Origin: Lagopus muta
Taxonomy: Eukaryota; Chordata; Aves; Galliformes; Phasianidae
NCBI RefSeq assembly: GCF_023343835.1
Contig: NC_064437.1
Span: 5,842,001-5,906,000, forward strand
Direction of reading: 5' to 3'
DNA length: 64,000 nt
The number at the start of each line of letters is the position of its first letter. Positions within the stretch are counted from its first letter, which is position 1. A program made the position numbers and the translations under genes. Below the pieces are notes generated by a model. That model saw only the letters and a program-made list of their open reading frames with translations, was not told the DNA's origin and did no database searches. Shown here in pieces: positions 9,301 through 24,300 of this stretch.

Positions 9301-12300
9301 CCGTGGCAAATCACAAGTAGTAATTTGTCAGAAGCAATGGAAGGAAAAATGCAATGCTGTCTTTATTCCAAGAAAAAGAGAGTTTAAACATTCACCTCAG
9401 AAACAAGCAGAAGACTTTGTATGATTTCATGCACTAGCAGACTGACCCAGACCTAGACATCCTTCACTGAAGCAGGCCTGTTCCTTTGGAGCCAGACACA
9501 GATATGTAACTAAAGTACTGTGCAAACTCAGAATCCAAATTTGAGAAGACTTTGTACCTTTCAAACTTCAGGAGAAGATTTTAAGACAAGAATTAAATAT
9601 ACTGGACAACTGTGCTGCTTTCCATGCTTTAAGTGATGGAAAAAAAACCTCATGTTCAAAATACATAGCATTGGAGAACTGATAAAAATCAGAGCTTTAA
9701 GAGAAAAATTACTAGAAAACCGTTCAGGAAATAAAGTAACATTTTCAGCAGGTCAGATAGTTCTTCCAAAAACCTGAAGGCTCTGATTTTGTTATGCACA
9801 GTATTTCAAACCTCTGCCCGAAGAAAAGGAAGAAGAGGGAGGCAGGAAAAAAAAAAATCAGTTAAGAAATTGCCACAATTGGTGAATTTTGCTCCTTGAA
9901 CACAGCAGTTTCAGTCAGTAAATTGATAAAGCTTTTGGAATCAATGCACAGGTAATAAGCACCAAAAAACGTACACTAGAAAACTAACCGTATCATCTTC
10001 ACCTTCAGTGCCTGGCAGCACCCAGTGGCATCGGAAGATCTCACCCAGAATGGGATTGTAAGGCTTTTTTGCAACTGACCCTTTTCTTCCCGCATGAAAA
10101 GCTGAGAGATACCATTTAACCACTTGAACCATTCTTTCTTTTGGATCCTTCTGGTCACTAATGCTTCATAGTCCAAAACAGAGAAAAGAAGAAAAGGCAA
10201 CACATCATGTAAGTAGGTATCTCAAACGTGGGAAAGTTTTTGGATGGTTAATTGCCTTACAGCTAAAGGTTGCACTAGATTACTATGACTGTTTTTCAAG
10301 TTCAGATCAGTAATTAAGCATTTTTCTTCAAAACTAGTGTTTTATATTTGACAGCCCACAGTGTAAGAACCAGTTAATGCTCCACTTTAATCGTTGAATA
10401 CCTGACAAACAAGTCTGGATGCGCAAAGAAATCCGCATACATTTCCAACAGTGATCTTCTTTCCAGGATAAACGTTGGAAGAACCACCTGAGTAAAGAAA
10501 ACGAGCTCTTACAGACAGATCAAAGCGTTTTACATCCTGCACAAAATCATTCTACATATTAATTGTAAATGGCTTACAAACCACCCCAGTCTCTGTATGT
10601 CTGTGGGGAAATTTTGCTCTCAAACTCGCCATTGAATTCCCACTTAAAAAGGTCACGTTCAGGAACCATCCAGCTCTTTAGTTCTACATGTAGCAGCTGA
10701 AATAAGCAAGCAACTTACTCCATGAAATCCCACTTCAGCCAAGTGTTTCATGACAGCCTTAACGCCTGCTTTTACTTGATGCACACGTCTTATTGAACGT
10801 TACCATACTCTGGGGTATCACAGATCTTGTTCTCTTTGAACTGATCCTTGAACTGCCTGTAAATCTGGGGTAACAGGGATGCTGTATGCAGTAGCAACAT
10901 TCCACCTGTCCTTCTGCCTCCTACAGCCAGTTATTTTCGACAGACCTTGTCCAATCAGATTTTAGGAGTCAGATTTACTTATTCAACATTCATTTTTCCT
11001 CTCCCGGTAACAATTCCAATTAAAAATAAAATGCCATAGCATGACTAGCCATTAAGTGTACAGTTAGATTATCACTGAGTATTGAAGCAATTCATACAGA
11101 ACTCAGGGCATTCCTCTCCCTCCCCACTGGCAACAGTAGGCAAGTTTACCTTTGTTAGATCCATTCCTAATCTGACTTGTGACAAGAGATGCATGATAAC
11201 ACTCTTATGTTCTTCCACTGATTCTCCTTCTGCATCATCATCTCTGTCATCAGGAGGATCGAAGAGATCTAAAAAGACCAAATTACTTTTTTCTCTAAAC
11301 CTTCAAAGACTCTATATTTTACTAGTACAGTCATTAGAAAGGTCTTATTTTCCACAAATATCTTGTTGTATACATATACTGACACAGTTTACAGACAGAT
11401 AACAATTAAGAGTTCCTTATAAAGTTCACACAGGCCACTTACCAGCATCGTTTGTCCCATTGGACATGGAAGAATTGAGTGACTCTGTGGTATCTGGACG
11501 TTTCAAACTACTCCCTGTGCTGCTGCGAGTCAGGACTGCAGCAGATCCTGAAGAACTAAAGAAGAAGAAGTTCTTGCAATTCACAATGAGAAAATTCAGA
11601 AATCATTATAATATATTATAATACTATTATACATAGGCCTCAGTTTTCTAAGGAGTTTGCATGCTATTTCACAGAAAACTGTGTAGCATCTCTTAAAATC
11701 TTTGGGGAAAGGCAGGCAACTCCTCGACTTGAGCAAGGCCTTTGACGTGTTCCCTCACCACATCCTTATCTCCAAATTGGAGGGATGTGGGTTTGATGGG
11801 TGGAGCACTCGATGGATAAGAAACTGGTTGAAAGGCTGCAGACAGAGGGTGGTCATCAATGGCTCTGTGTCCAGGTGGAGGCCGCTAACAAGCGGCGTCC
11901 CCCAGGGCTCTGTCTTGGGCCCGGTGCTCTTTAACATCTTTATCAGTGACATCGACGACGGCATCGAGTGCACCCTCAGCAATTTGCTGATGACACCAAG
12001 CTGAGCGGTGCAGTTGACAAGATTGAAGGAAGGGATGCCATTCAGAGGGACCTGGAGAGGCTGGAAAGGTGGGCCTGGGTGAACCTGATGAGGTTCAACA
12101 CGGCAAAGTGCAGAGTTTTGCACTTGGGCCGGAGGAATCCCAGGCATCCGTACAGGCTGGACTGAGTGGTCATTGAAAGCAGCCCTGTGGAGAAGGACCT
12201 GGGGGTCCTGATAGATGAAAAACTTAACATGAGCCAGCAGTGTGCCCTTGGCTCAGAAAGCAAATGGTATCCTGGCTCCATCAGAAGAGGGGTGGCCAGC

Positions 12301-15300
12301 AGGGACAGGGAGGTGATTCTCCCCCTCTACTCTGCTCTTGTGAGGCCCCAACTGGAATACTGCATCCAAGTGTGGAGCCCCCAGTACAAAAAAGACAGGG
12401 AGCTGTTGGAGAGGGTCCAGAGGAGAGCCACTAGGATGATCAGGGGACTGGAGCACCTCCCCTATGAGGACAGGCTGAGGGAGCTGGGCTTGTTCAGCCT
12501 GGAGAAAAGAAGGCTGCGGGGTGACCTCATTGCAGCCTTTCAATACCTAAAGGGAGCCTACAGAGGGGAGGGGAATCAACTCTTTGCAAGGGTTGATACG
12601 TGCAGGACGAGGGGAAATGGTTTTAAGTTGATGGAAGGAAGATTTAGGTTGGACATCAGGGGGAAATTCTTTACAGAGAGAGTGGTGAGGTGCTGGAACA
12701 GCTGCCCAGAGAGGCTGTGGATGCCCGTCCCTGGAGGTGTTCAAGGCCAGGTTTGATGGGCCCTGGGCAGCCTGGTCTGGTATCAAATGGGGAGGTTGGC
12801 GGCCCTGCATGTGGCAGGGGGTTGGAGATTCATGATCCTTGAGGTCCCTTCCAACCCTGGCCATTCTGCGATTCTGTGAGCTTAAGGGGTTTTTGTTTTC
12901 ATTTTTATTATTTTATGAAACAATAATATCATTATTATTTTGTGACAGGGATTTGGCTATTTACACAAAATATATGTATGAAATACATCCAAGTCTCAGA
13001 TTAATTGTCTGAGCTGGTGGCTTCCCTATTTCAGTAACAGACTGAGTCATGTCAATGTGTATTTCAGCTAGCTGGAATGGGAAGGAAACTGCCTCCCTGA
13101 CAGACAACCATGCTGGGGGATAAGGTGTTCTTACTCTGTTTCATAAAGAGCGACTTGGCTTTTCTTTGTTTATTTTAAGTCAATCTGTCTTGTTCGATTA
13201 AACAACCTCTACTAGTAGAGCCATACACGTGAGATTAAAAAAAAAAACAAACCAACAAAACAACAACAAAAATAGAATCTGTATTCAGCACACACTACAT
13301 TCTTTCAGCTACTTACTCCATACATCTCTTTGGGGAAGAACTGCTCTGATAGAATTCGTCAGCATCATAGAATTCATCCTCACTGCTTGAGTAAGAAAAA
13401 TCCGGCACTGTGTTTGGAGACAGGTTGACATGGCTTGGAGATGTGAGGCTGCTGCTGGGTGCTGACTGCCCGCTTCCTGTGGAGTATTAAGAATTACAAA
13501 CTTAATTTAAGCACAACAATCAAACAATAAACAAAACAACAAAAAACTAAATCCACCTCTTCTCTAGGACTGATAAAATCAGTGAGGACTCAAGTAAACC
13601 CAGAAGCTAGGACAGCTTACAATATTAGAAGCAATCATTAGTCAGGTTCATATTCAGCTTAGCTGAACAGATAACAAAAGAAATGTTACCCCCCAAAAAA
13701 AAATTAAGAGCATAGAACAGTGAAGTATAAGGACATACTTTCTCCAAAGTTGTGGATTAAAGGCAAAACAGCAATACTGAAAACTTTTCCAGATACACAG
13801 TGTGGTTTATATTGGAATGGACCTCCAGAAGTCACCTGGTCCAAATCCCACTTGAAGCACAAATAAGTTTAAAGTTCGAACAGTTTGTTCAAATTCACAT
13901 ACAGTCAGATTTTAAGTATCTCCCAAGATAAAGATTTCACAGTCTTTCTGCAGAATTTGATTGCTTTCACTGTATAGACAAAAATGAATGTTTCAGAAAA
14001 AAAGTCAGACCATCTGACAAATGTAGATTGAAAGTCAAGCAGTTAATATGCAATAAATCAATCAATAAAATCACATCTCTAGAATTAATGATGAAAGATG
14101 GGAATGGCATCAATGGGAATGAGCAGTGAGTACTGCTCCCAAAGAGAGAGGACTGTAACATTCCTAATAGTTTGAGATCTTCCTTTATAACTGGCCCGTG
14201 CAGTGTTATTTAATAGCAGAGTAGACTACAGACAGCATACGTTCCGCTTTTTTTCCTGTACGTCAGTCACGTTCGCAGAGCTGTACCTGTACTGTTTGGT
14301 GTTGGAGTCTGATTTCCAAGCGCTGCTACTACAGGTCCCACTGGTAAGGATGAGGGTCGCTGCTCTGACTTGCACAGCTGAGGTTCTAGGATATATTTTG
14401 AGACATTAAATACTGAAGTCACAGTCAATAGTGAGAATTGTGCTTTTTCGGTGAAGGAGATTCCACATTATATCACTGCATAAGAAAAATCTTTGCCTAG
14501 ACAAAGTCTCCCAGAGAAACATACTTCTGACATTGTTAATTAAATTTTAAATTTCAAAAGTTGCCATTAGTTAGCTAAAAAGTGCTTCTTTTCCAAAAAA
14601 TCATACTTCTATTTACTCTAGGAAAGAATATTAGAAGTATAAGCTAGTAACTCAGGACAAGTGTAACACATAGGCTTATCCACAGAACTAGAGGCAGTGT
14701 TACCTGAGGGCTGAGGAAGCTCCAGGCTTCCTGCTCTTTTTCCTTGCTTTGCACCACCAGGTGCAGTGAGCACCTGTACTGCATACATGTGGCACAGAAA
14801 CAATCCACCCTTATGCAGCCCTTCCATCTGGAGTGCAGCTGCATCCTGCTTGCCCGCGGGTATTTCTAGGAGCTTCTCTTCCGTACCTGGAGGTATAACA
14901 GTGTGGGAAGGCATTGCACTGATCACCGGCTGTTCCAAAGGGCTGGGCTGATACACTGCATCGACTGGGTTTATAGTACTCTGAGATAAAAGAAACAAAA
15001 GCACTTTTTTTTTTCCCCCCTCAATTAAAAAAACAAAAACAAAAACAACAGCACAGATAGTAAGAACACCGTGAGCACAAGAAATACTTAAAGGCAAGGC
15101 AACAAATTCCTGAGAGAGAAAGTGAAACACAAATTGAGAGTTGAGGACACAAGAAATACTTTCAAAATAGTAATACCTTAATTCCTTACACAAATTTTTA
15201 GATATTGCACTGAATTTGCTACGGGTTTTACTTGTCCTGTGAAGAACTCGCTGTTCATGTTCTAGCTGCTGGTACCCCACTGCCCCTGAATACATGTTGC

Positions 15301-18300
15301 ACACAACGCATGGAAACACAAATCAATCAGCATCAATTAGGATGGGTAACTTCTATTTTCTAAAGACTTCTTTTTTCTTTCCAGAAATTAACCTGGTCAG
15401 CCAAACTTAACCCACACATTCAGTCAGGAACCACTGGTGCATTTATAGTCACAAAGTGCCACTTGGTTGCCAAAATTCTTTTGAGTGCAAGCTGACAGTT
15501 TTCAGCAAAGGACATCTCAACCTTGTTAAGGACACAGGCCTTTGGAAGCAAAGCACCAGTTTGAATCATCACTCTCAGAAGTCACTGGTTTCACTGGGAG
15601 TTTTTGGCTTTTACACCAGAAAAGCCTCCTGGAAACGTATATTGCAGTGGTCTTTTAATCCATACAGGCATGATTTTGCCTTGCTTCAGTGATCTGTTAT
15701 CATCTAAGCACTGTTTCTCATGTATGTTTACATGTGACAACCTGAATTTCTGTATTACTCTGGCTCGTTACTTGGTACGAGGCGTGCAAGACCCTTTTCA
15801 GTACATCCTGCAATTAGAAAACACTGATCTATGTCAAAACTGAAAATCTTTTGTTGCCTGCTTACTAGGAGATCTCAGTACTGTACTTAAACCAAAAGCT
15901 ATCGAGCAAAGGAAGCAATACAATACTTTCTCCTCTCAACTTCCTACAAAAGGAAGACTCCATTCTTGCCTCTTCTCTGGTTAACTGTTTTCCTGAACCT
16001 TATCTCATATTATAATATCTGTGAAGCTCAGCAGACTTTTGATAGCACAGAGCTTATTTCGTGTTAAAACAAGGGGATGTGACCTAGCAGAGGTTGTTAA
16101 GAGCTGGGGTAGTATGGTTAGGTAGTGGTTGGACTTGATGATCTTTCAGGTCTTTTCCGACCTGAGCAATTCTGTCATTCTATTGTTCTCTGGTTACCTT
16201 AAAAAAAAAATAATTCCTATTTAAAGAAACAAAGTATAAAAATCACCAAATTTTTGTTTTTTTGGTGTCATTAACAAAGAAATGTTCCAGGGCAAATACT
16301 GTTAGTGCTCTGCGTTCCAGCACAGAGCCAACCTCCCTCAGACATGGCCTTAATGTCTTGTGCATCTACGCATGCAGCAAAGGCAGCTCCCTGTCCCACA
16401 AACATCACAGTTCAAAATCATCGTCCTGTTTACAGAGCTGAGAGTTCACAGTAAAGACAGTTCCATGATACACAAGACTCTGTTGCTGTATCTGTCTCCT
16501 TTAGGTTTTAGGGAAACTTGTAACGTGAGAAAGAAATGCAGAACACTGCTGTGATAAAGAAAAAAAGAACTTCATCTTTGGACTTTGTTTGCAGGGTTGT
16601 AACTGTGTTCTTAAATAATTCTCTACTATGCAGCATGAACTGGAGGTTTCTCCTCAAATATTTTGGGCAATGCCTTCATGGTTTAGAAACAAATGAAGGA
16701 AGACCTGAACATATCGTACTGATTTTAACAACGGGGTTAAAAAAAAAAATCCAAGCACGTAGGAGCAGCCAAACTATCATTCCAGCATGGCAACAAGATC
16801 AAACTGAAATCCTGACCTCTACCCAAGACAGTACTGACCTCAGGAGAACCACAATTTCAGCCTTCACAACATCTTGTTGCATCATTTAATACTTCTTCAG
16901 CATAAGCCAGAGCACAGACAGCAAGAAAGCAGAAAAGCAAATTTAGACTCTGGTAAGTTGCAGTACCTGTATGAAAATTTGCAAGCTGTAGATCTGCTGT
17001 CTGCATCAGCTCTACCATAGGACACTGCCACAGGGCAGGGCTGCACGCTCTCTTTTCCAGAACCTACTCTATTACACTAAGGTCTGAACGATGTGACACA
17101 CAGGGGAACTGCTTATGTTACTTGCAGCAAGCATGAGGCCAAAACCTCTATGTGCATCTTTACTCCAAAGTTCATGACAGGAAACCATACCAGCAAAGCT
17201 GTATACATAGGAAAGACAAGCAAGGCTTTGGAATTATTATCAACTGTACAAAAACAAATTTTAATTTTTAGAATCATGTTTTACTGAAACCAATTTCATA
17301 TTAAAAGCACCTGAAATGTACGTAAGTGACAAAAAAAGAGAACAAAGAAAGAGAAGTGACTTAAACCAAAGAGGACAAAAGTTACATTGAAAATGCAGAA
17401 GTTATATTAAAGAAGGAACACTGCTTAAACAGACAGAATACAACTGTGTTGAATGAGCAGCACTGCAGAAAAGACAAGCTACTGGAAGCACACGGATAGC
17501 TGATCTATTTTATGCATGGAGATATTTCAGATGGAACACAGAACTATTTATATACCAGTGATTTCCCTTTCATCTGCTCACATGGCAGACTTCTCTATGT
17601 GTTCAGTCATAACAATGCCATTTAAAACACTCAGTATAAGACTGGCACTGTATTCTCTAACAGCAAGGCTGTGAGCCAATCTCAGAAGTTAACGACTCAA
17701 CGGGAATTTCAGGAAGATGCTTGAAGCAGTAAATTAGAGAAAGGAAGAACAACACTGCAAAATGAGTGGAAAGTCAGGTCTCTGTTCACATGTTCTGCAG
17801 AAGTACAGGGAGATAAAGATTAGATTTAAACTTACTATAAGTCCATCTGCGTGCTTCTCCTCATTATTTTGGTCCTTAAGGAAAAAATGTTAAGAGTATC
17901 AACAAATCAATCTTGTATGACGTAGCAGTTTTGTGTTATGTGAGAGCTCTAACAGCAGGCTTCTCCCAGGAACCTCTACATTTTCAGCCATAAGATGTTA
18001 GTGTTCCTCACCATGGGGTACAGTAACCAAACTTGGAGAGAACAACTCTGTGTGTCATCACCACACTCTGTACATAAGTCTTACGAGGATCTGTTCAAAC
18101 AAGCTCAATAAGCTTTAAAAACATCCCTTCTACCCTGCAGAACACAGTCACATTTCACAATGCAGGTTCTTCCCAACTAGCTAAGAGTCCCCAAACCAAG
18201 ATCTGCAGCACTGGTGAGTCCCTGAGAACTGGAGAACAACAATTAGCAGAACACGTTTTCAAAAGCATGTTTTGCTTTTGAAAGGCAACAGTACTTTCAT

Positions 18301-21300
18301 AGATTTAATGTTCTGAACCTTTTCATATCTACTAGATTTAAGCCTTTTAATAATATGTACAGTCTAGTGTGGCTTATTTTTGCTTAGAAACGTTATGAGA
18401 AGGAGCAAGCAGTGCTGGAATAAACCGTCATCACAGGCAATTAAACTAGTAACAGTTAAGCTCACATCAGCCTATAGCCAGCACAGGTACCAGCACCAGC
18501 ATTAAATTTCACTGCACACTAGGTGAAATTTCTTCACTTCTGCTGTAAGTTCCCATTAGCCAGTATCCTGGTGTCAACTTTAAGACTTCTCTACAGATTG
18601 TTCTCTAGATTTCCAGTTAAAGTTGCAAAAAGGATTGAGGGGAAAAAAGCAGTAAATAACGTGAACTGAGGTAGCACATACTTACGTCTGAATACTTTGT
18701 ACACCCTTCCTTGGCTTAAACACTTGGCAGAAAGCTGCTCAGATTTCACATCAGCTAGCTGACCTTTCCTAAGCAGGGCTGTCCATGATAAAAAACAATA
18801 CTAAGGGCAGTGAGTTCCAGTGGGTTGTAAACTTATAAACAAGGAAGGAAAAACATCAATTTTTCCCTGCCTCCAAACAAAGAAAGTCTCCCCATCCCGT
18901 TACCTTCACTAACCCCTAGGATACAAAACACAAAGAAGCTGCTTTCATACTGATGCTTGCCATCCTATTTCCACAGCACAGCATCAGCTACGCAGCTTGC
19001 AAATGAAAGAAAGAAATGCCACCAAGGTGGGCAGGCAGAAATGACCAGAAATGGTGAAGGCAAAGATGTGAAGCTAAATATCTGAATATAAGAATTACTA
19101 CATGAAACACGTCTTCCATATTTCTGTCAGTTTATCACATCCCTGACAGACCACTTTTCACATTTGTACATTTAGTATCAGTAAAGTTGGGCTTTATCCC
19201 ATTATCCAGTTGTCGTACACAGCCAGGAGTGAACCCAACCCAATGCTGCTCTCCTCCCACTCAGTCTGGCTTAATTGCTTTTTCTAAGTCAAGAACATTA
19301 CAATACATACAAAGTATTTACTGCATTATTTTCAGAGTGCCCTGGGTTACCTCAAATAGCAGAGGCACAATTATGCCCTGCATCTCCCAGCAACTTTAAC
19401 AAAAAACTGCCCAATTCCTAAAGCAGGTTGCCAGTGTGTGAAACAGCTTAATGCACAGTAAGAATTAGGTTTCCTCAACACACCACCAAATAGCAACTGG
19501 TTGTATGATGAAAAATGAGATGTTCTGAGACAGAAATGTGGTAACAATTTCCAAGGTACGCAAAAAAAATAAGAATTTTGAAGTCTGTCTCCTAATGAGA
19601 AAGGAGCTGTAGCAGTAAAAAGGGCAGGCATGATGGGAAAAGGAAAGAGGGTGTGTGTTAACATAATGATTTAATTTCAGCAGTGTAAGTCAGCAGCCAT
19701 ATCTGCCTTACAGCTTTGGGAGCAAACCTTTCAGATTCTTAGAAGGTTGTATGCTGGAGAACAGAAAGCTATCAGACACAGAACAGTTTTACATACTTAG
19801 AACTTCACAGACATGGAACTAACAGAACAGAGAGAAAAAGAAACCAATCAAAAGATAACACTAAAATCACTGGCAATTTTTTCATTACCTACAGCAGTAA
19901 GGAATCAAAATACCAACACAGGTGAGGATGAGAGGGAAAGGGATGGGACAGAAAGGCCATGTCATCAACAAATACGTTTGTGTAAGAGAGAGAAAGGAAG
20001 GAGATGGAGGTGATAAAACAGAAGGGAAAAATTACTGCTCTAGATTTTTAGATATGATTATTTCTTAGGAAAAGAACCAAAAATTAAACACCAGTCATTT
20101 TACAGTGATTAATATTAATTGCTAGTACTGAAGGAAGGACTTCAACGTGATTCAGTGTTACATAAATCAAGAATGTCAGTATTTTTCTGGGACCCAGATA
20201 CCTACCTTTATGCTTATATGACAGCTAGAGCCACAAAGCACTGAATCTCATTAAAAATGACTATAACTGTCACTACAAGTTCAATTCTGTCCTTGGCAAA
20301 CCATCGAACCAGCTTCAGCATGACATTAGCATCAGTGCACGATAAGCAATCGCACTGTCCTTAGCCCACTGAACTTACCCAGAGCACATAGAAGAAATGG
20401 GATTTCATCTTCAATGGGAAAAAGATTGGAACTCTTCTCTTTCAAATTTACTACTAATTGCACAGTAGAACATTCAAATAATAATAAAGAAATACTTCAT
20501 GGGAATTAAATCTCCACATAAATAACTACTAAACACATTTATGCAGAACAAGAAATGAGCAAGTCATTTGTTACACAGGGTTTCTCCAACAGCTACCTTA
20601 ACACAGCAAGTCAGGTACATCTGTGTGAGACAGCAGCCCTATTCAGTCTGTCTACAGTTGACTCCCCACAACTCCTACAGTTGAATCCCCACAGAATGGC
20701 ACATTATCTACCAGTTTCATTATGCTAAAACACTTTAAATACATTCAGTACTAAATAATAGCAAAATATTAGGTACTGTCAAGCCTCTTTTTGCTGTCAC
20801 TGCTGTGAAAGGTTCAAATAGCATCACTGTACTTTAAACTAAACTGTTCTCACTCTACGTTAACGTGGCACAAAACTGCTTCTATGTACCCTACTATTTG
20901 TAAAGACTTTTTTTGGATGAACTCGTTAGCTAATGCACCTTTCCTTCAGAGCTTTACCATCTTTTAGGCTACTGATGTGAAATCTAAATTTCACAAGATA
21001 TGCAATGACCTTTTAAGTAATGACTTCTGCCTCCACAGCAACCTGATTTTGAAGGCTTCAAATACTCTGATTTTCACTAGCCTCAAAATTATGTAAAATG
21101 CATCTGTATCTGTAATGAAGATAAGCAACAGTACCTATTGGAAAGCCATGGAAAGAGAAAGTTTAGATGACAGAAAAATGATGCATTCACTTATTCTGAA
21201 TAAATTAGTACGTGTTCTGACTGTCTTAAATTGTCATGCTTTGAAAAACACTGCCTGTCTTCACTTTGCTTCTTGTGTACAAATCAGCATCTTAAATAAC

Positions 21301-24300
21301 ATAACAGCACGACCTGACCAAAAAAATCTGACTCTCACTAGATACACAAAAGTAACAAAAGTACAGTGGAAAGTGTACCTGCATCACCCATATTGCATTC
21401 TCAAATAGAACAGCCTATTTCAAGATCTTCCAACGTGGTCATAAATTTCAGATCTATAAAAACCTCGTCTAACCAGTTTAGATTATTAGTGTCATCATTT
21501 TCCCTTTCCCTACTCCTGCTAGTCACACTCTTCAATGAAACAGAAAGAACAGTTAGTTCTGTTAAGCTTAGATTCTACTGCTCTTCAGCTGAAATTCTGA
21601 TCTACTCTGAAAACTCTGCAAATTCATCTCAAAACTGAAGAAAAAAAAAAGACAGACCTCTGTCATCAACACAACTATTAATAGGAGCAGACCAAATGGC
21701 CTGCTGTGGAGCTCACTCAGTGTGTCAGAAACTTCATTAAAACACACCAGCACAAATCAGCTTAGAACATTTTTTGGATTCATATTCTGGAATGTGTAGA
21801 GAACATTCACATTTCAAACTCTCAGAAGATAAAATGTTCTCACAGATGAATGCCACGTAATAGAATCAAAATAAGTTACAGTACTTACTTTCGCAATCTG
21901 TAGCAAGACAATGCAGTGTTTTATTGATTCTACCATGCTCTAGGAAAATAAGAAAAAACAAAAAACCTTCTATCAGCATCATGTATTTTCCATAGTTGCA
22001 CAGAATATTAATGGAAATATTTGCCAAAACCTAAATAGACACTTCTGTAGAAGCCCTACTTTCCCCACCCTCACTTCATTCTGTACTTCTTTTGCCAAGG
22101 ACAGAGGCACAGCAGCAGGAAACTGAAGTTTCCAAAAGCCACATAAAGGTCAGCGTTCCAAGGAGAAATGGAAGTCAGCTTCTAACTTTCACACAAATGC
22201 AAGCAGGCAAATTCTGAGCAAAGATTGGACCTAATGCATTTAGCAGTACTACTTCTTTAGTTTTGATGAGAGGGATCCCTCATTTACATACTTGACAAGT
22301 TCTCTCTGTAAGATGAAGATAAGGGGGAAGGGAAGAAGAAAAAAGTAATGAAAGTAATTAGTGTGAAGGGTAATGGATGTTCTGCAGAAGATGTGACAGT
22401 GTGAGTTCTGATACTTCATACAAATAAGGAACAGTAGAATACCAGAGAAAAAGCTGAACATGTGAGGCAGAAGCAACAGTAATGAAATAAGAAGGAGCAC
22501 TGGAAAACATATAATCAGCATATAAAGAGATTCAGCATAACAAAACATGTAAAAAGAGAAAATTAAGGAAAGAGCAAGAAAGTTTGCCTTCTTAAGAGTT
22601 GGCTTATATGCTTCTGCACCATGTCACCTGGAAACCAAGAGCCCTACACAGAATTATCTTGGGCCATGTCATGCTAGGCACAACTAACAGGACAGAGCTA
22701 CAACCATTATCCACCACATCCTGGGGAAAGCAGAGAAGGTCTGGCCTAGCTCGTATTTAATTAGCACTAATAAGCAGACTCCTGCAGAGCTGTCTGAACT
22801 CATGCTACAGTTCAGTACAAGACAAACTTGAGTATTTAGGAGCAAATTCCAGCAACGGATTGGAAACAAAAATGATAGGAAAGATGATTATGGAAAGCTG
22901 GGATTGTATAACCTGAAGAGAAGGATGTTCAAGGGAGACCTTATCAGTGGGTTTCAGCCTCTGATAGAAGAGGGAAGTCAGGAAGACAGCAGATTTTTTG
23001 CACTGGTATCCAGTGACAGAACAGCAAGCAGTAGCCACAAACCAAAATAATGGAAGACCCAAGGGGATTCAGTCCTGGGCAACCAGCTCTAGCTGAGCCT
23101 GCTCTGAGCATGAGGCTGGACTGCAGACCTCCAAAGTCTCTTCCAAACTCAGCTATTCTATGATTTTACAATTCTAAGATGCTAGACCTAAATCTGAAAG
23201 CAGAACCAGAACAGGCTGCCCTTTTGATGTTACACTACTGGATCTAATACAGGTTTCCAGAAACCAGAGCACCCATGAGATAGTGCTCTGCAGGAACTTG
23301 GACTGATATGAGAGCTGAAAGTCAGTTGGGCCCCAAGCTGACCCTGTACTGTGCTCCTTGAAATCCACACTGAGGTGAGATTTTTCCATTGTCCAGGGTA
23401 ATCCACTAAGAACTACTTAGACAGGTGAGTAAAAAGGGAAGGTGAGGACAGCAGTGGAAGATTAACAGGCAAATCAGTGCTCTGAAAGAATGCACAAGCA
23501 TTCAAGAAATAGAAAAAGGTCCTACAGAAGACTCAGCATAAAAGACAAGGTGAGAAAGAAGACTAGAAAAATATAACAACATTCAATTGGAGAGGAAACA
23601 CTGATTTATCAGAACTCAGAGAAAATTAATCCAAGGCAAAGTGGTAATTTTCCACAATTGTTACAGGACATCCCTATGATTTACCAGACATGAAGAAATA
23701 CTGATAAAGGACTGGAAGAGGCCTGGACCAGACTCAAGTCTAACAGCATAGATCCAGGAATAAGACAGACATCTTAGCATTCATTACAAAGTAAATGTCT
23801 GAAAAGCTGAGATGAAGGGATGGAACAAGCAAGACAAAACAATAGAGAGGAGTGTTCTTGGAGCACAGAATCCACATTCCCCACTGTAGGCAATGACAAC
23901 TCATTCAAAGTTTCAACAGATATGGAGAAGCAAGTTATCCATGTCAGCAGAGTTAAGCAGTCCCTACTGTGCAACTCTGAAGACATCTGTGATAAGAAGC
24001 TTTTTTGTTTTTAAACAGATGTATATACTGGAAAAATTGTGCATTAGTCAAGTGGTAAAGATAACCTGGTAAGAGCCTGTGTTTTTTTTCTACTACCCAA
24101 AAACCTTTTAGCAAAAGAGCAAAAGAGAGAGACAGGTCATCAACGTTGTCTGCCTGGAATGAGTGACATAAAAGGTTATTCTATTCTGTTTCTGAACATG
24201 AAGTTTGAAATTCCATCAATCTCAATGAAAAAGGGAAAACAAAACAACTTGCCGTTTTTCAGGAATGAAGTTCAGAATTTTTCAAAAGAAAACAAGGTGA

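Noticed and set aside
14618..15319. 233-codon minus-strand frame around OSBPL9 exon 10
   Set aside because: Only 14980-14887 matches the family. The rest is intron on both sides of good splice sites.
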